Shown here: in pieces, positions 34,514-43,734 of the stretch
How the letters are laid out: every line of letters begins with the position of its first letter
Numbering within the stretch: the first letter of the stretch is position 1
Assembly: GCF_003173055.1 (NCBI RefSeq)
Contig: NZ_QGLF01000002.1
Span: 972,324-1,036,323 of the forward strand
Direction: 5' to 3'
DNA length: 64,000 bases
DNA from: Zavarzinia compransoris
GTDB lineage: Bacteria > Pseudomonadota > Alphaproteobacteria > Zavarziniales > Zavarziniaceae
Translations under genes and position numbers: made by a program
The notes under the pieces: model-generated
Told to the model about the DNA's origin: nothing
The model's input: only the letters and a program-made list of their open reading frames with translations
Database searches by the model: none

Positions 34514-35077
34514 ATGAGCGAAGCCCACCGCCGCCCGAAACAGCCGGATATCCTGCGCCGCCACCTGCTCGAGGTCACGGCGGACCTTTCCCTGCGCCAG
34601 GGCATCGGCAATGTCCGGCTGGAGGCGGTGGCGGCGGCGGCCGGCGTCAGCAAGGGCGGGCTGCTGCATCATTTCCCCAGCCGCCAGGCCTTGCTCGAGG
34701 CGCTGTGCCGCGAATATCTCGCCCGGCTGGACCGGCGGCTCGCAGAGGCGCTCGCCGCCGATCCGGTGCCCGGGGGGCGCTTCACCCGCGCCTATCTCGC
34801 GGTCATGACGGCGGCCGAGCCGACCGAGCAGGAGCGGACCTGGGGCATTCTCTCCTGCGTGCTCTTCGCCGAACCCGCCTTCCGCAGCCGCTGGGCCGAC
34901 TGGCTCTCCGGCCATCTGCGCGCCCATGCCGCGACCGACGGCGGGACGGCGCTGGAAATCGTCCGCCTCGCCGCCGACGGCCTGTGGCTGTCGGACATGG
35001 CGGGGGAAAGCGCCGACCGGGCGGCGGTCGTCGGCCGGCTGCACGCCATGACCCTGTCAAAGGAACCGACATGCTGA
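34514..35077 (+). CDS. TetR-family transcriptional regulator
   Basis: A 187-residue regulator. The N-terminal helix-turn-helix is clear: ILRRHLLEVTADLSLRQGI, VRLEAVAAAAGVSKGGLLHHFPSRQALLEAL. The C-terminal ligand domain (TetR_C-type, ILSCVLFAEPAFRSRWADW) is diverse. It overlaps the following small multidrug resistance gene by seven bases and so probably represses it, with release by the transported compound. ATG 34514 is chosen; an in-frame ATG at 34484 is an alternative and neither has a strong ribosome site. Confidence 0.9.
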   Translation: MSEAHRRPKQPDILRRHLLEVTADLSLRQGIGNVRLEAVAAAAGVSKGGLLHHFPSRQALLEALCREYLARLDRRLAEALAADPVPGGRFTRAYLAVMTAAEPTEQERTWGILSCVLFAEPAFRSRWADWLSGHLRAHAATDGGTALEIVRLAADGLWLSDMAGESADRAAVVGRLHAMTLSKEPTC

Positions 35078-35409
35078 TCCAGGCCTATCTGCCGCTGGTC
35101 GTCGCCATCCTGCTCGAACTGGCGGGGACCAGTTTCCTGCAGGCGTCGCAGCAGTTCACCCGGCCGTTGCAGACCGGCCTGATGGTCGCGGCCTATATCG
35201 GCTCGTTCTATTGCCTGTCGCTGGCGCTGCGGGTGCTGCCGGTCAGCATCGCCTATGCCACCTGGAGCGGGCTCGGCATCGTGCTGATCGCCGTGATCGG
35301 CTATGTCGTGTTCCGGCAGTCCCTGGATTGGCCGGCGATCGCCGGCATCGCCCTGATCGTCATCGGCGTCGTCATCGTCAACGGTTTCTCGAAAACCGTC
35401 GGGCACTGA
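35071..35409 (+). CDS. SMR-family small multidrug/cation exporter
   Basis: A 112-residue, four-helix inner-membrane antiporter subunit. The essential membrane Glu is E16 in VVAILLELAGTSFLQAS, and YATWSGLGIVLIAVIGYVVF is the SMR helix-3/4 signature seen in EmrE/QacE-like proteins. Members export lipophilic cations, guanidinium or polyamines by proton exchange. It overlaps the end of the TetR gene, which likely controls it. Confidence 0.93.
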   Translation: MLIQAYLPLVVAILLELAGTSFLQASQQFTRPLQTGLMVAAYIGSFYCLSLALRVLPVSIAYATWSGLGIVLIAVIGYVVFRQSLDWPAIAGIALIVIGVVIVNGFSKTVGH

Positions 35410-35423
35410 GCGACCGGCCGGGG

Positions 35424-35888
35424 TCAGTTCTCCGAACAGACGAAGCAGGTGACGCCGCTCGGGATCAGGCGGGCGTCGGGGCTGACGTTCGCCCGGATCT
35501 TGCCGCCGGCCTGATAGGCGCCGTTGTCGAAGATCGCCTCGAAGGTCTGTTCCTCGCTGCGGCCGTCCGGGCTGGCCAGGCGCAGACGGTAGTTGACGGT
35601 CGAGCAGCGCTTGTCGGTCGAAGTGATCTCGATCAGATAGGCGATGTCGGCGCCGATATTGTCGCGCCGGCGGCCGACGTCGGTGACCTGGACCTTGGCG
35701 GTGCAGGCACCCTGGGCGATGGCGCATTCGCAGGGCCGCTCTGCCGCGACGCTCTGGCCGGGCGCGGGCTTCGCATCCGGATAGGTGGTGCTGGGCGGCA
35801 GGGGCACGAAGGGTTCTTCCGCCGGCTGCTGCGCCAGGGCGGGGGCGGCGAAGGCGAGCAGGGCGAGGCCAAGGACAAAGCTACGCAT
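35424..35888 (-). CDS. Small secreted protein of unknown function
   Basis: 154 residues with a convincing signal peptide (FVLGLALLAFAAPALAQQ, cleavage after ALA). The mature part is Pro-rich for 30 residues and then has six Cys residues (ECECAIAQGACTAK-like, RCSTVNY, TCFVCSEN), compatible with disulfides in the periplasm. I recognise no family. It lies between the SMR gene (convergent) and secA (51 bases away, same strand), and could be co-transcribed with secA, though this is weak. Confidence 0.72.
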   Translation of the reverse strand: MRSFVLGLALLAFAAPALAQQPAEEPFVPLPPSTTYPDAKPAPGQSVAAERPCECAIAQGACTAKVQVTDVGRRRDNIGADIAYLIEITSTDKRCSTVNYRLRLASPDGRSEEQTFEAIFDNGAYQAGGKIRANVSPDARLIPSGVTCFVCSEN

Positions 35889-35939
35889 CTCGATCTCCCA
35901 TGCTGTCAGGCCCCCGCGCCGAGCTTTGCGCCCGGCGCC

Positions 35940-38642
35940 TCAGTTTTCAAGGGCGCCGTGGCAATGCTTGAACTTCTTGCCCGAACCGCAGGGGCAGGGC
36001 GCATTCCGCGAGATCTTGCCCCAGTTCGCGGCCGGCGCCCGGCGCGGATCGGCGGGGCGGGGGGCCGGGTCCGGCAGCGGCAGGGGCGCGGCCTCGTTCT
36101 CGCCGGTCAGCGGATCGGCGTGAATGGCCTCGAAACCGGCCGGCTCCTCGAGGTCGACCGGGGGCGGCTGGTTCACCTGGATCTGGACATGGGCCAGCAG
36201 GCGCACGACCTCGACATTGATCTTGTCCAGCATGGCTTCATAGAGGTTGAAGGCTTCCTGCTGGTATTCGCGCAACGGATCGCGCTGGCCATAGGCGCGC
36301 AGCCCGATCGCCTGGCGCAGGTAATCGAGTTGCAGCAGGTGTTCCTTCCAGCATTGATCGAGGATCTGCAACAGCAGGCTCTTCTCGATCATGCGGATGA
36401 TCTCGGCGCCGAAGCGCTCGGCCTTGTCGGCGAAGAAACTCTCGACCGCCTGGGCCAGGCGCTGGCGGATCTCGTCCTCGGCGATGCCTTCCTCGGCCGC
36501 CCAGGCCTGCACCGGCATGTCGAGGGTGAGGATGCGCAGGATCTCGTCGTGCAGGGCTTCCGTGTTCCACGCCTCGGCATAGGAGCCGGCGGGGATATGG
36601 CTGGCGACAAGGTCGTTCACTACATGGTCGCGCATCGAGGCGACGATGTCCGAGACGTCGTCCGTGTTCATGAATTCGCGGCGCTGGCCGTAGATCGCCT
36701 TGCGCTGCTCGTTCATCACGTCGTCATAGCGCAGCAGGTTCTTGCGGATGTCGAAGTTGCGCGCCTCGACCTTCTGCTGCGCCTTCTCAAGGGCCTTGTT
36801 CACCCAGGGGTGGATGATCGCCTCGCCTTCCTTCAGGCCGAGGCGCTGCAGCATGCGGCTGAGGCCGTCCGACCCGAAGATGCGCATCAGGTCGTCTTCG
36901 AGGCTGAGGAAGAATTTCGAATTGCCCGGGTCGCCCTGGCGGCCCGAGCGGCCGCGCAGCTGGTTGTCGATGCGCCGGCTTTCGTGGCGCTCGGTGCCGA
37001 TGATGTAGAGGCCGCCGGCGGCGATCACGGTTTCCTTGTCCACCGCATGCTTGGCGCGGATGCGGGCGACGTCGTCGTCATGGCCCGGGCCCTCGGCGAT
37101 CTCGTCCAGCATCATGGAGAGATTGCCGCCGAGCTGGATGTCGGTGCCGCGGCCGGCCATGTTGGTGGCGATGGTGACGGCGCCCGGCTGGCCGGCCTGG
37201 GCGACGATGCCGGCCTCCTGCTCGTGGAAGCGGGCGTTCAGCACCCGGTGCGGCACCTGCTTCTTGGTCAGATGGGCGGAAAGGAGTTCCGACTTCTCGA
37301 TCGAGACGGTGCCGACCAGCACCGGCTGCTGGCGCTTCCGGCACTCTTCGATCAGGGCGACGATGGCATTGTATTTGTCCGTCATCGTCAGATAGACCTC
37401 GTCGTCGAGGTCTTTCCGCTTGACCGGAACATTGGTCGGAATCTCGAGCACTTCGAGCTTGTAGATTTCCGCGAATTCGGCCGCTTCCGTCGCCGCCGTG
37501 CCGGTCATGCCCGAAAGTTTCGGGTAGAGGCGGAAATAATTCTGGAAGGTGATCGAGGCCAGCGTCTGGTTCTCGTTCTGGACCGTGACGTTTTCCTTGG
37601 CCTCCAGCGCCTGGTGCAGGCCTTCCGAATAGCGCCGGCCGGTCATCATGCGGCCGGTGAATTCGTCGATGATGATGACCTTGTCGTCCTTCACCACATA
37701 GTCGCGGTCGCGCCGGAACAGGACATGGGCGCGCAGCGCCTGCTGCAGGTGATGGACGATGGTGACGTTTTCGGCGTCGTAGAGATTGCTGCTCCTGAGA
37801 AGGCCGGCCTCGACCAGCAGCTTCTCGAACTTCTCCTGGCCGTCCTCGGACAGGGAGACGGAGCGCTGCTTCTCGTCCTTCTCGTAGTCGGCCTCGACCA
37901 GCCGCGGCATCAGGTTGTCGATGCGGCGGTAGAGGTCGGAATTGTCCTCGGTCGGGCCCGAAATGATCAGCGGCGTGCGCGCCTCGTCGATCAGGATCGA
38001 GTCCACCTCGTCGACGATGGCGTAATGGAAGGGCCGCTGCACCAGATGGTCCAGCCGGTACTTCATATTGTCGCGCAGATAATCGAAGCCGAACTCGTTG
38101 TTGGTGCCATAGGTGATGTCGGCGTTATAGGCCGCGCGGCGCTCGTCGTCCGAGAGGTCGTGGACGATGACGCCGGTGGCAAGCCCGAGGAAGCCGTAGA
38201 CCCGGCCCATCTGGCCGGCGTCGCGCTTCGCCAGGTAGTCGTTCACGGTGATGACGTGGACGCCCCGGCCCTCCAGCGCGTTCAGATAGGCGGCGAGGGT
38301 CGCCACCAGGGTCTTGCCTTCGCCGGTGCGCATCTCGGCGATCCGGCCGGAATGCAGCACCATGCCGCCGATCAGCTGGACGTCGAAATGGCGCTGGCCG
38401 AGCGTGCGCTTCGCCGCCTCGCGGACGGTGGCGAAGGCTTCGGCCAGCAGGTCGTCCAGGCTTTCGCCCGCGGCGAGGCGGGCCTTGAACTTGTCGGTCT
38501 GGGCGCGCAGGTCCGCGTCCGAGAGGGCCGAGATCCCGGGCTCGAGGGCGTTGATCGCTTCGACCTTGCTGCGAAGCTGCTTGACCATACGATCATTGGC
38601 GCTGCCGAACAGCCGTTTGGCGAGCGAGCCGAGGCGGAGCAT
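35940..38642 (-). CDS. secA: Preprotein translocase ATPase SecA
   Basis: 900 residues, the usual SecA length. It drives secretory proteins through SecYEG. Motifs: [20 protein letters not shown] (Walker A), [20 protein letters not shown] (DEAD-like), [47 protein letters not shown] and a C-terminal zinc-binding tail [17 protein letters not shown] that binds SecB. ATG 38642 has AGAAGG upstream; an in-frame codon 11 residues earlier lacks one. It is transcribed leftward from a TTGACA promoter near 38790, with about 120 bases of leader. It is divergent from the parvulin-type isomerase, a natural functional partner in secretion. Confidence 0.97.
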   Translation of the reverse strand: MLRLGSLAKRLFGSANDRMVKQLRSKVEAINALEPGISALSDADLRAQTDKFKARLAAGESLDDLLAEAFATVREAAKRTLGQRHFDVQLIGGMVLHSGRIAEMRTGEGKTLVATLAAYLNALEGRGVHVITVNDYLAKRDAGQMGRVYGFLGLATGVIVHDLSDDERRAAYNADITYGTNNEFGFDYLRDNMKYRLDHLVQRPFHYAIVDEVDSILIDEARTPLIISGPTEDNSDLYRRIDNLMPRLVEADYEKDEKQRSVSLSEDGQEKFEKLLVEAGLLRSSNLYDAENVTIVHHLQQALRAHVLFRRDRDYVVKDDKVIIIDEFTGRMMTGRRYSEGLHQALEAKENVTVQNENQTLASITFQNYFRLYPKLSGMTGTAATEAAEFAEIYKLEVLEIPTNVPVKRKDLDDEVYLTMTDKYNAIVALIEECRKRQQPVLVGTVSIEKSELLSAHLTKKQVPHRVLNARFHEQEAGIVAQAGQPGAVTIATNMAGRGTDIQLGGNLSMMLDEIAEGPGHDDDVARIRAKHAVDKETVIAAGGLYIIGTERHESRRIDNQLRGRSGRQGDPGNSKFFLSLEDDLMRIFGSDGLSRMLQRLGLKEGEAIIHPWVNKALEKAQQKVEARNFDIRKNLLRYDDVMNEQRKAIYGQRREFMNTDDVSDIVASMRDHVVNDLVASHIPAGSYAEAWNTEALHDEILRILTLDMPVQAWAAEEGIAEDEIRQRLAQAVESFFADKAERFGAEIIRMIEKSLLLQILDQCWKEHLLQLDYLRQAIGLRAYGQRDPLREYQQEAFNLYEAMLDKINVEVVRLLAHVQIQVNQPPPVDLEEPAGFEAIHADPLTGENEAAPLPLPDPAPRPADPRRAPAANWGKISRNAPCPCGSGKKFKHCHGALEN

Positions 38643-38700
38643 GAAGCGACCTTCTCTAACCGCGATCAGCCCCAAGGGGCCTGACGGGCGCAGGGATTAG

Positions 38701-38755
38701 GCGGGGAAGCGCCCCGCATGAACTGGGTTCGCGGGCCCATCAAGGCACCCGCGAA
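38701..38755 (-). other. Two hairpins in the secA leader
   Basis: GCGGGG (38701-38706) pairs with CCCCGC (38712-38717), and TTCGCGGG (38728-38735) pairs with CCCGCGAA (38748-38755). Both lie between the predicted secA promoter and its start codon, so they would be in the 5' untranslated RNA. No T-run is present on this strand. A regulatory role is inferred. Confidence 0.4.
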
Positions 38756-38764
38756 GGCATGGGA

Positions 38765-38793
38765 CAGATAAGACCGTGCCCGCGCGATGTCAA
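38765..38793 (-). promoter_or_regulatory. Candidate secA promoter
   Basis: On the minus strand, TTGACA (38793-38788) is followed after 17 bases by TATCTG (38770-38765). The -35 matches the vegetative consensus fully, the -10 at 3 of 6. It points at secA, about 120 bases from its start codon. Confidence 0.55.
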
Positions 38794-38921
38794 CGTGGTG
38801 CCGGGTCTCCGGACACCGCCCGCGCCCGCGCCGGGGGCCGGCGGGGCCGGGGCCGGGGCCGGGCGGGGGCGCCTATCCTGCCCTAATCCTGCCTTTTCTT
38901 TCTGCCATGAAGCGATTCGCC

Positions 38922-38963
38922 GGAGCTTCCCGCGACGGCTTGCAGAGCGTCGCGGGAAGCTCC
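38922..38963. repeat. Perfect 15-base inverted repeat
   Basis: Arms GGAGCTTCCCGCGAC (38922-38936) and its exact complement (38949-38963) are separated by 12 bases. It lies 60 bases before the parvulin-type isomerase start, in the secA-divergent gap. There is no T tail, so a terminator is unlikely; an operator or dispersed palindrome is possible. Confidence 0.6.
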
Positions 38964-39023
38964 ATGATCCGCGCCACGCCGGCCCGCCCGGGCTGGTCTT
39001 CCGGGGTCCCATTCGGGGTAATC

Positions 39024-39929
39024 ATGTCTCGTCTTGCTCTTCCGTGCCTGCTCGCTTTCGGCCTGGCGCTTTCCCAGGCCGCCCATGCCGAGGGGACGGC
39101 CAGCCCTGCCCCGGCCGATGCCGCGGCGCCCGCCGCCGCCACCCCCGCCGCCGCCGAGGATCCGGTCGTCGCCAAGGTCGGCGACGGCGTCATCCGCCGC
39201 TCCGAAGTGGTCGCCGCCTATAAGACCCTGCCCGAGCAATTCGCGCAGATCCCGATGGACGCCATCTTCACCGAACTGGTCCAGCAACTCGTCGACCGCA
39301 AGGTGATGGCGCTGGCCGCGGCCAAGGCCGGCGTCGACAAGGATCCGGAATTCACCCGCCAGATGGACCTGCTGCGCGAGCGCGTGCTCGAGGATCTCTA
39401 TGTCTCGAAGGTGATCGAGGCGGGGGTCACGGATGCGGTGCTGAAGGCGAAATACGACAAGGTCGTCGCCGACAACCCGCCCGAGGAGGAAGTGCGCGCC
39501 CGCCACATCCTGGTCGACAGCGAGGAACAGGCGAAGAAGCTGAAGGCGGAACTGGAGAAGGGCGCCGATTTCGCCGAACTCGCCAACAAGAATTCCAAGG
39601 ACAGCCGCGACGGTTCGGGCGGCGACCTCGGCTATTTCACCCGCGACCGCATGGTGCCCGAATTCGCCGAGGCGGCCTTCGCCGCCGAGAAGGGCAAGGT
39701 GGTCGGCCCGGTGAAGACCCAGTTCGGCTGGCACCTGATCCTGGTCGAGGACCGCCGCAAGCGGGAGCCGCCGCCCTTCGAAAGCGTGAAGGACCAGGTG
39801 CGGCAGATGGTGGTGCAGGAACTGACCGCGGCCAAGATCGAGGAATTGAAGGCCGGCCTGAAGATCGAAATCCTGAACCCCGACGGTTCCGTGCCGCGTC
39901 CGCAGATCGCGCCGACCCCCGCACAGTGA
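39024..39929 (+). CDS. Parvulin-type peptidyl-prolyl isomerase, periplasmic
   Basis: A 301-residue foldase. A signal peptide (ALPCLLAFGLALSQAAHA) is followed by an Ala/Pro-rich stretch, a SurA-like N-terminal helical part (about 50-130, DGVIRRSEVVAAYKTLP) and a parvulin domain (about 160-255): VRARHILVDSEEQA, SKDSRDGSGGDLGYFTRDRMVPEF, VKTQFGWHLILVED. Such proteins catalyse cis-trans prolyl isomerisation on outer-membrane clients, as SurA or PrsA do. ATG 39024 is preceded by GGGGT. It faces secA, and argJ follows after 45 bases. Confidence 0.92.
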   Translation: MSRLALPCLLAFGLALSQAAHAEGTASPAPADAAAPAAATPAAAEDPVVAKVGDGVIRRSEVVAAYKTLPEQFAQIPMDAIFTELVQQLVDRKVMALAAAKAGVDKDPEFTRQMDLLRERVLEDLYVSKVIEAGVTDAVLKAKYDKVVADNPPEEEVRARHILVDSEEQAKKLKAELEKGADFAELANKNSKDSRDGSGGDLGYFTRDRMVPEFAEAAFAAEKGKVVGPVKTQFGWHLILVEDRRKREPPPFESVKDQVRQMVVQELTAAKIEELKAGLKIEILNPDGSVPRPQIAPTPAQ

Positions 39930-39974
39930 TTCCTGTCCGTCCCCGCGTCTAACCCTGCCTGAGGAGAAGTTTCC

Positions 39975-41222
39975 ATGGCCGGTGGGAAAGCCCATCCCGT
40001 TTCGCCGCTCGCCCCCGAGGGGCTGCCGGCGCTGCCCGCGATCGCCGGTATCGAACTCGGCGCGATCGAGGCCGGCGTCCGCTACAAGGGACGGACCGAC
40101 CTGATGATGATGCGTTTCGCGGCCGGCACCACGGTCGCGGGCGTCTTCACCACGTCGAAATGCGCGTCGGCCCCGGTCGACTGGTGCCGCTCGATCCTCG
40201 ACAAGGGCAATGCCCGGGCGCTCGTGGTCAATTCGGGCAATGCCAATGCCTTCACCGGCAAGGCGGGCGCCGCCGCGGCCAAGACCGTCGCGGTCGCCGC
40301 GGCCAAGCTCGTCGGCTGCAAGGCGGATGCGGTGTTCATGGCCTCGACCGGCGTCATCGGCGAAGTGCTGCCGGCGGAAAAGGTCACCGCCGCCCTGCCG
40401 CGCCTCGCCACCACCCTGAAGCCCGAGCGCTGGGACGAGGCGGCGCGGGCGATCATGACCACCGACACTTTCCCCAAGGCCGCCACCCGCAAGACCGAGA
40501 TCGACGGCAAGCCGGTGACCATCGTCGGCATCGCCAAGGGCTCGGGCATGATCGCGCCCGACATGGCGACCATGCTGTCCTTCGTCGCGACCGACGCCAC
40601 CATCCCGGCCGACGTGCTCCAGGCCCTGCTGGCCAAGGCGACGGACAAATCGTTCAATTCGATCACCGTCGACGGCGACACCTCGACCTCGGATACGCTG
40701 CTGGCCTTTGCGACCGGCAAGGGCGCCACGCACAAGCCGGTGGCGAAGCTGGCCGACAGCCATTTCCGCAATTTCCGCGCGGCCTTCGAGGACCTGCTGA
40801 TCGAACTGGCCCAACTCGTCGCCAAGGACGGCGAGGGCGCGCAGAAATTCGTCACCATCACCGTGACCGGGGCCCAAAGCGCCAAGGCGGCGCGGACGAT
40901 CGCCCTCTCGATCGCCAATTCGCCCCTGGTGAAGACCGCGATCGCCGGCGCCGACGCCAATTGGGGCCGCATCGTCATGGCGGTGGGCAAGGCCGGCGAA
41001 AAGGCCGACCGCGACAAGATCACCATCAAGATGGGCGGCCGCCTGGTCGCCGAGAAGGGCGCCGTCCACCCCCGCCACGACGAGGCGGCGGCGACCGAGC
41101 ATTTCAAGAGCCGGGACATCAGGATCGAGGTCGACGTCGGCATCGGCAAGGGCGAGGCCACGGTCTGGACCTGCGACCTGACCCACGGCTACATCGACAT
41201 CAACGCCGATTACCGGAGCTGA
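39975..41222 (+). CDS. argJ: Bifunctional ornithine acetyltransferase / N-acetylglutamate synthase
   Basis: A 415-residue enzyme of arginine biosynthesis, recycling the acetyl group from N-acetylornithine to glutamate. It autocleaves into two chains at A198-T199 in MIAPDMATMLSF, making Thr199 the nucleophile. Other blocks: ALVVNSGNANAFTG, STGVIGEVLP, DGDTSTSDT and ADANWGRIVMAVGKAG. GAGGAGA precedes the ATG. A Nudix hydrolase gene starts seven bases after its stop. Confidence 0.97.
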   Translation: MAGGKAHPVSPLAPEGLPALPAIAGIELGAIEAGVRYKGRTDLMMMRFAAGTTVAGVFTTSKCASAPVDWCRSILDKGNARALVVNSGNANAFTGKAGAAAAKTVAVAAAKLVGCKADAVFMASTGVIGEVLPAEKVTAALPRLATTLKPERWDEAARAIMTTDTFPKAATRKTEIDGKPVTIVGIAKGSGMIAPDMATMLSFVATDATIPADVLQALLAKATDKSFNSITVDGDTSTSDTLLAFATGKGATHKPVAKLADSHFRNFRAAFEDLLIELAQLVAKDGEGAQKFVTITVTGAQSAKAARTIALSIANSPLVKTAIAGADANWGRIVMAVGKAGEKADRDKITIKMGGRLVAEKGAVHPRHDEAAATEHFKSRDIRIEVDVGIGKGEATVWTCDLTHGYIDINADYRS

Positions 41223-41229
41223 CGGCGCC

Positions 41230-41631
41230 TTGACCCGCATCGTCCTCGTCACCGCCGCCGTGCTGGTCGATGCCGACCGGCGCATCCTTCTGGCACAGCG
41301 CCCTGCCGGCCGGTCGCTGGCCGGGCTGTGGGAATTTCCCGGCGGCAAGATCGAGGCGGGCGAGAGTCCGGAAACCGCCCTCATCCGCGAATTGGACGAG
41401 GAACTGGGGATCACCGTGCGCGAGCCCTGCCTCGCGCCGCTGACCTTCGCCAGCCATGCCTATCCCAATTTCCACCTGCTGATGCCGGTCTATATCTGCC
41501 GGCGCTGGGAGGGGACACCGGTGGCGCGCGAGCATGCGGCGCTGGCCTGGGTGCCGCGCAAGCGCCTGGGCGAATACCCGATGCCGCCCGCCGACCTGCC
41601 GCTGATTCCCGTCATTCAGGATCAGGTGTGA
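41230..41631 (+). CDS. mutT: Nudix hydrolase, MutT type (8-oxo-dGTP diphosphatase)
   Basis: A 133-residue protein that hydrolyses oxidised dGTP and protects against A:T to C:G transversions. The Nudix box is complete (GGKIEAGESPETALIRELDEELGI). The N-terminal VTAAVLVDADRRILLAQRPAG is typical. The start is TTG at 41230, seven bases after the argJ stop, with GGAG ten bases upstream; no ATG fits better. It is tied to argJ by position, a common alphaproteobacterial arrangement. Confidence 0.9.
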   Translation: MTRIVLVTAAVLVDADRRILLAQRPAGRSLAGLWEFPGGKIEAGESPETALIRELDEELGITVREPCLAPLTFASHAYPNFHLLMPVYICRRWEGTPVAREHAALAWVPRKRLGEYPMPPADLPLIPVIQDQV

Positions 41632-41712
41632 CGGCGGCCGGCGGCCTATGGATTTTGCATCGCGACCGCGGCATATTTTCCGCAGTCGGGGTGCTGAAAG
41701 CATGGCGGGGCA

Positions 41713-42750
41713 ATGAGCATCGGTGAAGCGGCGGCAACGGAGCGTTATCTGCGGGGGATGGAGCGCCTGCTGCGTGCGGTGCAGGAATTGTCCCTGGCCC
41801 GGACGGTCGGCGAGGTCCAGCGCATCGTGCGGACCGTCGCCCGCGAATTGACCGGGGCGGACGGCGCCACCTTCGTCCTGAACGACGGTTCCTTCTGCCA
41901 TTATGCCGACGAGGATGCGATCGGCCCGTTGTGGAAAGGCAAGCGCTTTCCGAAGGAAATCTGCATCAGCGGCTGGGTGATGAACAACCGGCGGCAGGTC
42001 GTCATTCCCGATATTTCGGTCGACGGCCGCATCCCGCAGGACGCCTATCGCCCGACCTTCGTCAAGAGCCTGGCCATGGTGCCGATCCGCGCCATGGACC
42101 CGATCGGCGCCATCGGCAATTACTGGGCCGCGCTGCACGAGCCGGGCCCGGAAGACATGCAGCTGCTTCAGGCCCTGGCCGATTCGACCTCCATCGCCAT
42201 GGAGAATGTCGGCGTCTACGCCGAATTGGAGCGCCGGGTCGAGGACCGCACCCGCCAGCTGGCCGAGGCCAACCGCGAGATCGAGGCCCTGTCGGTCACC
42301 GACGAGATGACCGGGCTGCACAACCGCCGCGGTTTCTACCGCGAGGCGGAGCGTATCCTGAACCGGCACCACTGCGTGCTCGCCTTCATCGATGTCGACG
42401 GGCTGAAGCAGGTGAACGACCGCCTGGGCCATGCCGCCGGCGATGCCATGCTGATCGACGTCGCCAGGGCGCTGCGCGACGCTTTCCGCGCGTCCGACGT
42501 CATCGCCCGCATGGGGGGCGACGAATTCTGCGTCCTGGTGACGGATACGAGTGTCGATCTGGCGGCGCTGCGGGCCGCCTTCGAGGCGCGCCTCGAAGAA
42601 TTCAACGCCGGGGCGGCGGCGCCCTATCGCCTGTCCGCCTCCATCGGCCTGATCGCGGCCCTGCCGGCCGATCTCGACGGGCTGGACCGCATGATCGCCG
42701 AGGCCGACAAGCGCATGTATGCGGAGAAACAGGCGAAGAAGGCGGCCTGA
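41713..42750 (+). CDS. GAF-GGDEF diguanylate cyclase
   Basis: A 345-residue soluble enzyme making cyclic di-GMP. The GAF sensory domain spans about 20-165, then a coiled linker (ELERRVEDRTRQLAEANREIEALS), then the GGDEF domain: TDEMTGLHNRRGFYREAER, FIDVDGLKQVNDRLGHAAGD, and the active signature G268-G-D-E-F272. The inhibitory I-site RASD (259-262) lies five residues before it, so product feedback is expected. The signal bound by GAF is unknown. It is a monocistronic-looking unit between mutT and a methyltransferase on the opposite strand. Confidence 0.93.
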   Translation: MSIGEAAATERYLRGMERLLRAVQELSLARTVGEVQRIVRTVARELTGADGATFVLNDGSFCHYADEDAIGPLWKGKRFPKEICISGWVMNNRRQVVIPDISVDGRIPQDAYRPTFVKSLAMVPIRAMDPIGAIGNYWAALHEPGPEDMQLLQALADSTSIAMENVGVYAELERRVEDRTRQLAEANREIEALSVTDEMTGLHNRRGFYREAERILNRHHCVLAFIDVDGLKQVNDRLGHAAGDAMLIDVARALRDAFRASDVIARMGGDEFCVLVTDTSVDLAALRAAFEARLEEFNAGAAAPYRLSASIGLIAALPADLDGLDRMIAEADKRMYAEKQAKKAA

Positions 42751-42768
42751 CCCTTCTTCTTTCAGGCT

Positions 42769-43686
42769 TCAGGGCGTGATCTCGTCGGTGCCGAGGGCAT
42801 CGGCCAGCCGGTGGGTGGCGGAGCCCCGGCGCTTCGGCACCGGCTGGTCCGGCCCGGGCGCCCAGCCGGACAGGGTGACGATCTCGAAGGTCGCGGGGAT
42901 CCGCCCGTCGTCCAGGCCGAAACGGTCGCGGTATTCCTCGGCCAGGGCCAGGATGGTCTCGCGCTGCAGGGGCCGGCGGCGGCGTGCCGCCAGGGCATTC
43001 TGTTCCCCCATGCCGCGCAGGTCGCGCATCAGGGCGAAGGCATCGCCATAGGTGACGGTGATCGTCTCGAGGTCGACCACCGGCATGGCGAAGCCGGCGC
43101 GCTGCATCAGGCCGGCGGCGTCGCGCAGATCGACGAAGGGCGAGACATGGAGCGAGGCGGCCCCCTCGATGCGGGCCTCCGCCGCCAGGAACGCCTGGCG
43201 CAATTCGGTCAGCGTGCCGCCGCCGATCATGGAGGCGACGAAGAAACCGTCGGGCTTCAGGGCGTCGCGGATCTGGATCAAGGTCCCCGGCAGGTCGTTC
43301 ACCCAATGCAGCGAGGCGGAGGAGACGATCAGGTCGAAGGCATGGTCGGCGAAGGGCAGCCATTCCTCGTCCGCCGCCAGGGCCTTGCCCCCCGCCAGCC
43401 GCGCCATGGCCGGGGCGAGGTCGGCCGAAACCAGATCGCCGATGCGCCCGGCGGCCCGCAGCCTCCGGCCGAGCCCGCCGTCATGGCAGCCGAGGTCGAG
43501 GGCGAGGGCGAAGGTCCGGTTCACGTCCTCGACCCGGTCGACCAGCCGTTCCGCGATCTCGGCGAAGAGGAAGTCGTGGCGGGCGAGGTCGCGGGCGGCG
43601 CGGGCCCGGTGGCGGGCGACGCTGCCTCGGTCGAACACCAGCATGTCGTCGGGGGCCGGGGGCGGGCTTTGCGGGGATCGGCTCAT
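42769..43686 (-). CDS. SAM-dependent methyltransferase, BioC/NDUFAF5-like
   Basis: 305 residues. Class I methyltransferase signature ALALDLGCHDGGLGRRL (motif I), SADLAPAMARLAGG, AADEEWLPFADHAFDLIVSSASLHWVNDLPGTL and ALKPDGFFVASMIGGGTLTELR. The N-terminus MLVFDRGSVARHRARAARDLARHDFLFAEIAERL resembles alphaproteobacterial homologs of the mitochondrial complex-I assembly factor NDUFAF5, which hydroxylates an Arg in the quinone module. A biotin BioC role is the alternative. The start is ATG 43686, with 43644 also possible. It is divergent from comF. Confidence 0.82.
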   Translation of the reverse strand: MSRSPQSPPPAPDDMLVFDRGSVARHRARAARDLARHDFLFAEIAERLVDRVEDVNRTFALALDLGCHDGGLGRRLRAAGRIGDLVSADLAPAMARLAGGKALAADEEWLPFADHAFDLIVSSASLHWVNDLPGTLIQIRDALKPDGFFVASMIGGGTLTELRQAFLAAEARIEGAASLHVSPFVDLRDAAGLMQRAGFAMPVVDLETITVTYGDAFALMRDLRGMGEQNALAARRRRPLQRETILALAEEYRDRFGLDDGRIPATFEIVTLSGWAPGPDQPVPKRRGSATHRLADALGTDEITP

Positions 43687-43734
43687 GGGCCCTGATATGG
43701 CACGATGCGCCGATGAGGGCGAGGGGGTTTGGCG

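Noticed and set aside
35211..38684. 1157-codon plus-strand frame opposite secA
   Set aside because: secA is unambiguous on the minus strand; the plus-strand frame is antisense to it and runs through two other genes.
38818..38873. GC-rich block (GGGGCC-type) before the parvulin gene as a functional element
   Set aside because: It is low-complexity sequence in an already GC-rich genome, without symmetry that I can defend.
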